From Ignavibacteriota bacterium (GTDB taxonomy: Bacteria > Bacteroidota > Ignavibacteria > UBA10030 > UBA6906), in contig PMJR01000130.1 of the NCBI GenBank assembly GCA_003158475.1, positions 1 to 60,587 on the forward strand: a stretch of 60,587 nucleotides of DNA. Reading direction: 5' to 3'. Below, piece after piece: positions 39,027 through 46,623 of the stretch. How positions within the stretch are numbered: position 1 is the first letter of the stretch; every line of letters begins with the position of its first letter. Below the pieces are notes generated by a model. That model saw only the letters and a program-made list of their open reading frames with translations. It made no database searches and was not told where the DNA came from. The position numbers and the translations under genes are program-made.

Positions 39027-39591
39027 GGCGGGGCAATCTCTCCAGGACGAGTGCCTCCAGGGCCTTTTTGCACTGGTATTTCCGGGATTTCACCGTGTCG
39101 GCATTCGCCATACCCATCTGTACTGCGATCGTTTCCATCGATTCCTCCTCCCAGTAGAACAACAGCAGCAGTTTTCTGCACGGTTCCCCCAGCCGCTCGA
39201 GTGCGGAGCGGACGATCTCCGCCTCCTCTTCTTCTATCATGAGCTCCAGCGGGGATGCATCGTCCGATGCGGGGTCGGTCTCGATCCCGGCCACCTCCCT
39301 GCGCGAGCGGGCCAGGCGCCGGAGCCACATGTTCCTGGCCGTGGCGTAAATAAACGTCCCCAGCCGGGCTGAATAGTGGAACCGTCCCGTCCTGACCCGT
39401 TCCCAGAGCGTCACGAGAGACTCCTGCAGAATGTCGTCGGCATCCTCCTCCGTTCCGCGGTTCCGCATTACGAGCGCGCGAACGGGATTCCTGTTCTCGC
39501 GATAGAGCTCGACGAGTGCTCCCTCGTCCCCTTTCCTGATCCTGTCCAGAATGCGCGCATCGTTGCTCGCAAAAAGGGGGGAGCCAGCCAT
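39019..39591 (-). CDS. ECF RNA polymerase sigma factor
   Basis: 190 residues. Region 2 ('DADDILQESLVTLWERVRTGRF', 'LGTFIYATARNMWLRRL') and region 4 ('LERLGEPCRKLLLLFYWEEESMETIAVQMGM') are clear. The ATG at 39591 has GGAAGG five bases upstream. It is co-transcribed with the membrane anti-sigma factor and divergent from the DUF4139/VWA gene pair, which are the natural first candidates for its regulon. Confidence 0.92.
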   Translation of the reverse strand: MAGSPLFASNDARILDRIRKGDEGALVELYRENRNPVRALVMRNRGTEEDADDILQESLVTLWERVRTGRFHYSARLGTFIYATARNMWLRRLARSRREVAGIETDPASDDASPLELMIEEEEAEIVRSALERLGEPCRKLLLLFYWEEESMETIAVQMGMANADTVKSRKYQCKKALEALVLERLPRHD

Positions 39592-39604
39592 TTACCTTCC
39601 GCTC

Positions 39605-39619
39605 GTTAATGTCATTAAC
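39605..39619. promoter_or_regulatory. 15-bp dyad GTTAATG-T-CATTAAC between sigma factor and DUF4139 genes
   Basis: Perfect 7-bp arms around one base, within the 102-bp divergent intergenic region and 14 bp from the sigma-factor start codon. Two ACAAGGT direct repeats (around 39624 and 39638) lie beside it. It looks like an operator shared by the two divergent operons. Confidence 0.55.
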
Positions 39620-39693
39620 TGTCACAAGGTGAACGGGACAAGGTACGACAAACGGTCAACCTTTTCAATCTACCAACGAAAGGAGAGTCAACG

Positions 39694-41205
39694 ATGCACA
39701 CAACCCCTCTTATCCACGCCGTGGCCTTCGCGGCACTCTGCGGTTCGGCCATGTCCCCGGCGCAGCCGGTGCGCGCTTCCGGGGAACGCACCTCGGTCGA
39801 CCTGACGATTTACAATCAAAACCTCTCCCTGATCCGGGAGGAGCGGACATTCGCACTCGGCAAGGGGACGACGAGCGTCGTCGTTCCCGACGTGCCGGCG
39901 ACGATCGACGGGACGTCTGTTCACTTCCTCAGCCTCACGGATCCCGAAGGGGTGCGGGTGCTGGAACAGAACTATCAGTACGACCTCGTCCACCAGGCCC
40001 GACTCATGGAACGCTACATCGGGAGGGAGGTGGAATTCATCCGGACGGATCCTGCCACGAACAGGGAATACACCGTTCCCGGGAAGCTCCTCTCCACGGG
40101 GTTCGTGCAGCAACCGGGCTATGCGAGCGCATACGCGTACGCCGGGACGGGAGGCATTATCGCCGAGGTCAACGGAAAGATCGAAATCTCTCCGGCCGGG
40201 CGTCTCGTTCTCCCCGCCCTCCCCGAGGGGCTCGTGTTGAAGCCACGGCTCCAGTGGCTTGTCTCCAGCGACAGGGAGGGGAACCATCGCTCGGAGGTGA
40301 GTTACCTGGCGGGTGGGCTCTCCTGGAGGGCGGACTATGTCGTGCTTCTCGACAGGGATGACGCCAGGCTGGACCTCACCGGCTGGGTCACGCTGACGAA
40401 CGGATCGGGGACGTCGTTCAGGAACGCGGGACTGAAGCTCGTGGCGGGGGACGTGAACGTCGTCCAGAACGCGATAGGGGGGATGATGAAGGCGCAGCGT
40501 GCCGAGGCTCCTGCCGATGCCGCGGCGCCGGAGTTCCGCCAGACAAACCTTTTCGAGTACAAGCTGTACGCTCTCAAGCGGAGGACCGACCTCGCGGACA
40601 ACGAGACCAAGCAGATCGCGCTCATCGCGGGACGGGACGTTCCCGCCAGCAAATCGTTCATCTACGACGGTCTCGGCGACGAGTGGCGTTCCTGGTTCCA
40701 CAACTACTCGTACAGGGGACAGGGGAGCTTCGGGCAGCAGTCAAATCCCAAAGTGGGTGTGTTTGTGACATTCCGGAACTCGGAGAAGGGGGGGCTGGGG
40801 ATGCCTCTGCCGAAGGGGAAGGTGCGTGTGTACAAACGGGACGACGACGGCAGGGAGCAGTTCATCGGCGAAGACGAGATAGACCACACCCCGAAGGACG
40901 AAGAGGCACGTCTCTACCTCGGCAATGCCTTCGACATCGTGGGGGAGCGGGTCCAGAAGGACTTCAAGACGTACGCCGGCGGGCGCGTCGTGGAAGAGAC
41001 GATTGAGATCAAAGTGCGCAACCACAAGGATGCGGTGGCGGATGTGCAGGTGTACGAGCACCCGTGGCGTTGGGCGCAGTGGGAGATCACCGGTGCAAAC
41101 ACCGAATGGGCGAAGGTGGACCAGAGCACGCTCCGCTTCCCGCTCCATATCGCCCGTGACGGGGAGGGGATTGTGAAGTACACAATCAAGTATTCGTGGC
41201 AATGA
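39694..41205 (+). CDS. Exported DUF4139-domain protein
   Basis: 503 residues with a signal peptide ('HAVAFAALCGSAMSPAQPVRA'). The opening 'VDLTIYNQNLSLIREERTF', 'VSYLAGGLSWRADYVVLLDRDDARLDLTGWVTLTNGSG' segment pattern and the 'VFVTFRNSEKGGLGMPLPKGKVRVY' block are those of DUF4139 proteins, a mostly beta family of unknown function. AAGGAG precedes the ATG at proper spacing. The next gene (VWA) starts 31 bp later, so both are in one unit that diverges from the ECF sigma gene. An envelope-stress role is plausible only from this context. Confidence 0.88.
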   Translation: MHTTPLIHAVAFAALCGSAMSPAQPVRASGERTSVDLTIYNQNLSLIREERTFALGKGTTSVVVPDVPATIDGTSVHFLSLTDPEGVRVLEQNYQYDLVHQARLMERYIGREVEFIRTDPATNREYTVPGKLLSTGFVQQPGYASAYAYAGTGGIIAEVNGKIEISPAGRLVLPALPEGLVLKPRLQWLVSSDREGNHRSEVSYLAGGLSWRADYVVLLDRDDARLDLTGWVTLTNGSGTSFRNAGLKLVAGDVNVVQNAIGGMMKAQRAEAPADAAAPEFRQTNLFEYKLYALKRRTDLADNETKQIALIAGRDVPASKSFIYDGLGDEWRSWFHNYSYRGQGSFGQQSNPKVGVFVTFRNSEKGGLGMPLPKGKVRVYKRDDDGREQFIGEDEIDHTPKDEEARLYLGNAFDIVGERVQKDFKTYAGGRVVEETIEIKVRNHKDAVADVQVYEHPWRWAQWEITGANTEWAKVDQSTLRFPLHIARDGEGIVKYTIKYSWQ

Positions 41206-41236
41206 AATCACCCATATACACAACGGAGGTCACACC

Positions 41237-42583
41237 ATGAAACGGATCGGTGCTGTGATGGCGGGCGTGCTGCTCCTTGCGGGCTCCTCGCTCCGCACGG
41301 AAGCGATGTCATTCCCCGGGAAATCGGACGCGCTGCAGCTCCGGGGGAACCTGAACTGCCCCATCGTCCCCGGCAGCGGCGGACGCGCATTTCTTCAGCT
41401 GGCGCTGACCGCTCCCCGCGGTGCGGCCCGTGAGCGGAAGCCTGTCAATCTCTGCGTCGTGCTGGACAGGAGCGGGTCGATGGGGGAGGAGGGGAAGATC
41501 GTGAACGCGAAGGCCGCCCTCAATGCGCTTATCGACAGGCTCTCGCGGGACGATATATTCTCGCTCGTGATCTACGACGACGTCGTCGATGTTCTCCGGC
41601 CCGCCGGGTGTGCGGGGGACAGGAGGGAACTGCACGATCTCGTCGAAGGGATCCAGCCGAGGGGATGGACGAACCTGGGGGGAGGCATGCTGGAGGGTTT
41701 TTCGCAGGTCGAGCGGTACGCCCGGAGAGAATACGTCAACAGGGTCGTGCTCCTTTCCGACGGGCTGGCCAACCGGGGGATCACCGACCCGCGGGACCTC
41801 GGCAGGTTCGCACGGAAATTCAGGGAGCGTTCCATTTCGCTCACGACGATGGGGGTCGGGCTCGACTACAATGAGAACCTGATGACATCGCTCGCCGGAT
41901 GGGGAGGAGGGAACTACTATTTCATCGAGAGCCCCCGTCAGCTTGCCTCCATACTCGGAAAGGAGTTCGACATGCTCGGGTGTGTGGCGGCCCAGAACAC
42001 CGTCATAGATCTCACGCTCGGGCGGGGTGTCAAAGTCCTTGACGTCGTCGGCACGGAATTCGCCGGGGGGGACGGGCACGTCCGGATACCGGTGGGGGAT
42101 GTGTACGCCGGCGAACGGCGGGAGTTCACCGTCGAGCTGGAAATTCCTGCCGGAACCGGGACGCGGCTGGTCGCGGAAGGTACTGTCAGGTTCGAGCCGG
42201 TCCGGGACAGGGTGAGTATGTCACGGCTGGAGAGCGTGAACGTGACATACAGCTCGGACGCCGCCGAAATCGAGCGGCACAGGGATCTCGAGACCCAGGC
42301 GAGGGCTGATGTTGCGCTGTCGACGAGGGGGGTGGAACGGGCGATGAACGCGCTCGACGAGGGGAAAGGAGATGTCGCACAGGAGGAACTTGCCGCGGCG
42401 CGCCGCGTCCTCCTGGCCTCACCCGCCGCCGGAGGCTCAGTGACCGGTGCCGCGATCAAGGAGCAGGACGCGAAACTTGGCACATACCAGCAGAGGCTCA
42501 AGGACGGGCCCGCCGAGCTCCAGAAAGCGAAGAAGGCGATCCAGTACGACAATTACAAAACCCGGAGGGGGGAGGAGAAATAA
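41237..42583 (+). CDS. Exported VWA-domain protein
   Basis: 448 residues. A signal peptide (~1-23) is followed by a VWA domain (~70-245) with an intact metal site DRSGSMG, Thr in 'GWTNLGGG' and Asp in 'LLSDGLANRG'. A beta domain (~255-345) and a helical C-terminal part rich in Ala, Glu and Lys follow. Such proteins mediate metal-dependent protein contacts in the periplasm or at the surface. There is no transmembrane helix or sorting domain at the C-terminus. It shares a transcript with the DUF4139 gene. Confidence 0.88.
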   Translation: MKRIGAVMAGVLLLAGSSLRTEAMSFPGKSDALQLRGNLNCPIVPGSGGRAFLQLALTAPRGAARERKPVNLCVVLDRSGSMGEEGKIVNAKAALNALIDRLSRDDIFSLVIYDDVVDVLRPAGCAGDRRELHDLVEGIQPRGWTNLGGGMLEGFSQVERYARREYVNRVVLLSDGLANRGITDPRDLGRFARKFRERSISLTTMGVGLDYNENLMTSLAGWGGGNYYFIESPRQLASILGKEFDMLGCVAAQNTVIDLTLGRGVKVLDVVGTEFAGGDGHVRIPVGDVYAGERREFTVELEIPAGTGTRLVAEGTVRFEPVRDRVSMSRLESVNVTYSSDAAEIERHRDLETQARADVALSTRGVERAMNALDEGKGDVAQEELAAARRVLLASPAAGGSVTGAAIKEQDAKLGTYQQRLKDGPAELQKAKKAIQYDNYKTRRGEEK

Positions 42584-42593
42584 CAGGGGTGCC

Positions 42594-44054
42594 TTACCTT
42601 GATGCGAACCTGAACGGGATCGTGAGCCATGAGGCGATCGGTCCCGTTGTCATTTCCGCGGGGGCGTACTGGGAGGCCATGACGGCTTCGATGACAGGCT
42701 GTATGAGCATGTCGTTGGTGCTCTTGAGCGTGACGGTCTGGACGGGTTTTCCCGTCGCGTCGATGCGGACCTGTATCACGACCTGACCTCCGACGCCGAC
42801 GAGAAACCTCTGTGTCGAGAACTTCGGCTTTTCCAGACGAATGATGCGCGCCTGTTTCTCGATCGCCACGAACGGGGCCGGTGTGGCGGTGTCTTCGGTC
42901 TTCGGTTGCAGTGCGGGTTCCTTGCCTCCGGGCTGGGCCTGCGTTGCCATCACCGGGGGGGAGGATTCCGGAGTATCCTGCCGGGTGACCGGAGGAGTGA
43001 GGGGCCCGGACGCGTTCTCCCGCGCCTGAGCGGCATTGGACGGCCCGGGAGATTTCTTCTCCCGCTCCTTCGCCGCGGGTGGGGGAGCGGCATTTGCGGC
43101 GAGCGCGGTGACCTGCGGAGTCCCCAACCTCGAATCGTCGTTCGACACGATGAAGTTCTGCTCGGCGGCTTCCGCGGGGGCTCCGATGAACTGTTCGGAC
43201 GACGGTGGAGGGAGTGTGGTGACAGGGCGATTCTTGTTCTGGTTCCGCTGGTAGTAGATGTACATGACAGCTCCCAGCACCGCCAGTGCGAGAAGTATCA
43301 GCACTATCAGCGGCGCACTCCCTTTCTTCTTCTCCTCCCTCTTCTCCGGGACGCGGGGCGGATGGACGGGTTCGTGCTTCACCTGCTGGGGCGGTAACGA
43401 TTCCCCGGTCGTCACCGGGGGGGGAACCGCAAGACCCGGCGGAGGTCCGGACTGGGGACGCGGCGTCACGGCCTCGGGGGAGCTTTGAGGCGCCGGTGCG
43501 GATGCAGGGGAATACATGCGGAAGGAATCTCCCCGCTTCAGCTTGTCAAGAGCTTCGAATTGCTTCTCAAATTCCTGTGCGATGGAGTTCGCGGGATCGA
43601 TGATGTAGACGCGCCGGATCTCAGAGAGAGCGTGCTGGTACTCCCCTTTGCGGATGTACTCGTGGGCGTGCTGGAAATACTGGTTCTTCAGCCATTCGAG
43701 CGCGGCCGCCTTATCCCTCTTTTCCTTTGTCGCATCGCCGCCGGATTTGAGTGCTGCTATGCTGGTAGGAGTGCCGGGGCTGAGGGAGGATTCAAGCGCA
43801 CGTTCGATGATGGAGGGGATCGACTCCAGTATGTCCGTCCGCTGCTCTTCGGTGAGGTTCCTCGCGGCGTCCAGTGTGCTCAACTGCTCCGCTTGTTTTT
43901 CGAAGGCGAGGACGTAGACGTTTTTTGGGGCGAGGGATTTCGCCTCCTGGACAGCCTTGACCGCGGCTGCATACTCACCTTTCTCCGCACGGGTCCGTGC
44001 TTCGGTCAGGTGCTGCTCAAGATGAGAAGAGTTCAGACTGTTCTCTGTCGGCAT
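42594..44054 (-). CDS. TonB-family protein with cytoplasmic TPR-like N-terminal region
   Basis: 486 residues. The first ~165 residues are helical repeats resembling TPRs ('HLTEARTRAEKGEYAAAVKAV', 'EYIRKGEYQHALSEIRRV'). A Pro-rich stretch leads to one transmembrane helix near ~250-270 ('APLIVLILLALAVLGAVMYIYY'), then a long Pro/Ala-rich periplasmic linker and a C-terminal TonB domain (~400-486: 'GQVVIQVRIDATGKPVQTVTL', 'VIEAVMASQYAPA'). Ordinary TonB has a very short cytoplasmic end; here it is a folded domain of ~250 residues. No ExbB/ExbD gene is nearby. The TonB receptor at 46624 is a possible client. Confidence 0.85.
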   Translation of the reverse strand: MPTENSLNSSHLEQHLTEARTRAEKGEYAAAVKAVQEAKSLAPKNVYVLAFEKQAEQLSTLDAARNLTEEQRTDILESIPSIIERALESSLSPGTPTSIAALKSGGDATKEKRDKAAALEWLKNQYFQHAHEYIRKGEYQHALSEIRRVYIIDPANSIAQEFEKQFEALDKLKRGDSFRMYSPASAPAPQSSPEAVTPRPQSGPPPGLAVPPPVTTGESLPPQQVKHEPVHPPRVPEKREEKKKGSAPLIVLILLALAVLGAVMYIYYQRNQNKNRPVTTLPPPSSEQFIGAPAEAAEQNFIVSNDDSRLGTPQVTALAANAAPPPAAKEREKKSPGPSNAAQARENASGPLTPPVTRQDTPESSPPVMATQAQPGGKEPALQPKTEDTATPAPFVAIEKQARIIRLEKPKFSTQRFLVGVGGQVVIQVRIDATGKPVQTVTLKSTNDMLIQPVIEAVMASQYAPAEMTTGPIASWLTIPFRFASR

Positions 44055-44153
44055 GGGCCGGGGAACTTAGGTTCCGGAGAATATATCAAATAATCACGAG
44101 AATTACAAAAGCGCGTGCGCGCTTCCATGGTCACCGCTGCACGATCACCTCTC

Positions 44154-45251
44154 TTAGAGGCTTTTTTCCGTTCCGGTGTCGAAAAAGTGCATTTTGGAAG
44201 TATCGACAAGAAGCTCGTGAGGTTTCCCGACCTCGGGAGAGCGGTCGCTGGCGATCCGGGCCACGTAGTGCGTCCCCGCCCCCGTGGAAAAATAAACGAA
44301 GATCTCATTCCCCACCGGTTCGATCACATCCACCTGCGCGGCAAAAGGGGAGAGCGTGGTGATCCCGCTCGGACGGAATGCGTAGATGTGCTCAGGTCTG
44401 ATACCGAGCGTCACATTCGCCGTGGCGGTGAACTTGTTGCCGTCGCCCGCTTCGACCGGGAGCGTGAAAGCCGTGCCCTCCTGGTGAAAAGTCCACGTGC
44501 CGTTCTTTGACACGGCGCCGGAGAAGAAATTCATCGTCGGGCTCCCGATGAACCCCGCGACGAACCTGTTTGTGGGATGATGGTAAATGCTGAGCGGCGT
44601 ATCGACCTGTTGCACGATCCCGTCCCGCATCACGACGATCCGGTCTCCCATCGACATCGCCTCGATCTGATCGTGCGTCACATAGATCATCGTCGTCTGA
44701 AGCTGATGGTGGAGCCGCGAGATCTCGGTCCGCATCTGGACGCGGAGGTTCGCGTCGAGGTTGCTCAGGGGCTCGTCAAAGAGGAAGACCTTCGGTTGCC
44801 GGACGATCGCCCTCCCCAGGGCGACGCGCTGGCGCTGGCCGCCGGAGAGCGCCTTCGGTTTCCTGTCAAGGTAGGACGATATGCCGAGGATCCCGGCGGC
44901 GTGCTGGACCCGTCGTTCGATCTCCGCCTTGTCGTATTTCCGGAGCTTCAGGCCGAAGGCGAGGTTGTCGTAGACGGACATGTGGGGGTACAGCGCGTAG
45001 TTTTGAAATACCATCGCGATATCCCGGTCCTTCGGAGCGACGTCGTTGACCACCCTGCCGTCGATGCTGACGGTGCCGGAGGAAATCTCTTCCAGCCCTG
45101 CTATCATCCGGAGCACGGTGGATTTCCCGCAGCCGGAGGGGCCGACGAGGACGACGAATTCCTTGTCCCGGATCGTGGCATCCACTTCGTGCACGGCGGT
45201 GACTTTCCCGTCGTACACTTTTGTCACATGTTCAAGCTTGACTTCAGCCAT
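44154..45251 (-). CDS. ugpC: UgpC/MalK/MsmX-type sugar ABC-transporter ATPase
   Basis: 365 residues, the normal length. Walker A GPSGCGKST, the ALSGGQRQRVALGRA signature, Walker B 'VFLFDEPLSNLDA' and the H-loop 'YVTHDQIEAMSMGDRI' are intact. The C-terminal TOBE/OB region characteristic of sugar importers carries 'TLGIRPEHIYAF'. GGAGAGAAGG precedes the ATG. No permease or binding-protein gene is adjacent, so it is probably a shared ATPase for transporters encoded elsewhere. It diverges from the LacI-family gene, whose promoter region may control both. Confidence 0.92.
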   Translation of the reverse strand: MAEVKLEHVTKVYDGKVTAVHEVDATIRDKEFVVLVGPSGCGKSTVLRMIAGLEEISSGTVSIDGRVVNDVAPKDRDIAMVFQNYALYPHMSVYDNLAFGLKLRKYDKAEIERRVQHAAGILGISSYLDRKPKALSGGQRQRVALGRAIVRQPKVFLFDEPLSNLDANLRVQMRTEISRLHHQLQTTMIYVTHDQIEAMSMGDRIVVMRDGIVQQVDTPLSIYHHPTNRFVAGFIGSPTMNFFSGAVSKNGTWTFHQEGTAFTLPVEAGDGNKFTATANVTLGIRPEHIYAFRPSGITTLSPFAAQVDVIEPVGNEIFVYFSTGAGTHYVARIASDRSPEVGKPHELLVDTSKMHFFDTGTEKSL

Positions 45252-45423
45252 GGGAGCCTTCTCTCCGTCACAGAATTGGGTTATGAAGGATCAAATCGTG
45301 AAAATATAGGCAGGGGATTCTTCAAACACAACAAATCGTCCGGATTCAGTCCCGGGACCTCAAAAGTGGGCCTTTCATGGAAGCCCTTCACCGGATACTT
45401 CCAAGATAATACCAAAAAAACAC

Positions 45424-45451
45424 TTGACTTTTGCTCTGCTCTTGCTATATT
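45424..45451 (+). promoter_or_regulatory. Promoter of the LacI-family gene
   Basis: TTGACT (45424-45429), a 16-base spacer and TATATT (45446-45451), immediately followed by the operator at 45453, so transcription would begin inside the operator. The remainder of 45252-45514 shows no gene. Confidence 0.6.
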
Positions 45452-45452
45452 C

Positions 45453-45468
45453 TTGGAAGCGCTTCCAA
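45453..45468. promoter_or_regulatory. LacI-type operator TTGGAAGCGCTTCCAA
   Basis: A perfect 16-bp palindrome with the central CG step and GC-flanked halves expected for LacI/GalR family operators. It sits at the predicted transcription start of the LacI-family gene, which suggests autorepression. A degenerate half-matching copy (TGGAAGCCCTTCA, from 45378) lies 75 bp upstream, towards the divergent ATPase gene. Confidence 0.75.
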
Positions 45469-45514
45469 TTATTCATCCTCCAGACGATTCAAATCTTCTT
45501 TCCGTACGTAACCC

Positions 45515-46552
45515 ATGAGTGTGACTATCTATGACCTCGCACGCGAGGCAGGTGTGGGGATCGGGACAGTATCGCGCTGCCTGAACAACCACCCGAGCGT
45601 CTCTGCAGAAACGCGAGCGAAGGTCCTGGAGGTGATCAAGCGCCTGAGCTACCAGCCCCACGCCTCCGCACAGCGCCTGGCGTCGAAGAAGACGAATACG
45701 ATCTCCGCGATCATTCCATTTTTTACCAACTATTTCTTCATTCAGGTTCTTCAGGGAGTGCAGGACAAGGCCGCGGAGTTCGGGTTCGACCTGATTCTCT
45801 ACGGGGTGAACAACACGTCGCAGGCCGAGTACTATCTCAGGCGTTCGCTTCACCGCGGACACGTCGACGGAGTCATGTTTTTTTCCATGAAGCTCCCCGA
45901 ATCGTATGTTCAGAAATTCCAGCAGATCCGGCTGCCGCTTGTTCTTGTCGATGCCTACCACCCCGAGTTCGACTCGATCAGCGTGAAGAACCTCGAGGGG
46001 GCGACGATGGCGACACGCCATCTCCTGAAACTCGGTCACACGAACATCGCGATGATCAACGCGAGTCTTGCCACACAGCCCGCACGGGACAGGATGGAAG
46101 GGTACCGGATCGCCCTAGAGGAGGCGGACGTGCCGTTCCGGAACGACCGGGTCTTCATATCGGAGATCGGCAAGCAGGACGGGTTCAACCGGGAGGCGGG
46201 GCGCGCATCGATGGAGGACCTGATAGGCAAGAACTCCGGCAAGGACCGGGTCACCGCGGTGTTCATCGCCAGCGATGTCCAGTCGATGGGAGCGCTCGAA
46301 GGGGCCGCCGAACTCGGCGTCCGCGTGCCTGAGGACCTTGCGATCGTGAGCTTCGACGATATCGAGCTCGCGCAGCACGCCCAGCTCACGACGATGAGAC
46401 AACCGATGTACGAGATGGGCGTCCTTGCGCTCGAGAAGCTCACCACGCGCATGAAGAATCCCGATGCGCCGCCGTCGCAGACGACATTCCTGCCGTCTCT
46501 CGTCGTCCGGCGGTCGTGCGGTGCGCGCGTGCCGAGCGAACAGCTTGTCTGA
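45515..46552 (+). CDS. LacI/GalR-family transcriptional regulator
   Basis: 345 residues. The N-terminal helix-turn-helix and hinge are typical ('TIYDLAREAGVGIGTVSRCLN', '..LSYQPHASAQRLASKK'). A periplasmic-binding-protein-like sugar domain follows (~62-340; 'HVDGVMFFSM', 'AVFIASDVQSMGALEGA', 'LAIVSFDDIELA'). It should repress sugar-utilisation genes until a carbohydrate is bound. Its palindromic operator lies directly upstream, and the TonB receptor, large secreted protein, PorV-like and T9SS cargo genes follow on the same strand. Confidence 0.94.
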   Translation: MSVTIYDLAREAGVGIGTVSRCLNNHPSVSAETRAKVLEVIKRLSYQPHASAQRLASKKTNTISAIIPFFTNYFFIQVLQGVQDKAAEFGFDLILYGVNNTSQAEYYLRRSLHRGHVDGVMFFSMKLPESYVQKFQQIRLPLVLVDAYHPEFDSISVKNLEGATMATRHLLKLGHTNIAMINASLATQPARDRMEGYRIALEEADVPFRNDRVFISEIGKQDGFNREAGRASMEDLIGKNSGKDRVTAVFIASDVQSMGALEGAAELGVRVPEDLAIVSFDDIELAQHAQLTTMRQPMYEMGVLALEKLTTRMKNPDAPPSQTTFLPSLVVRRSCGARVPSEQLV

Positions 46553-46623
46553 ATGAGGAGGATCGGTGATGAGTGACTGTCGGCCCAACATCTGATTCTG
46601 CAACGCTAAGGAGCGAACAACGT

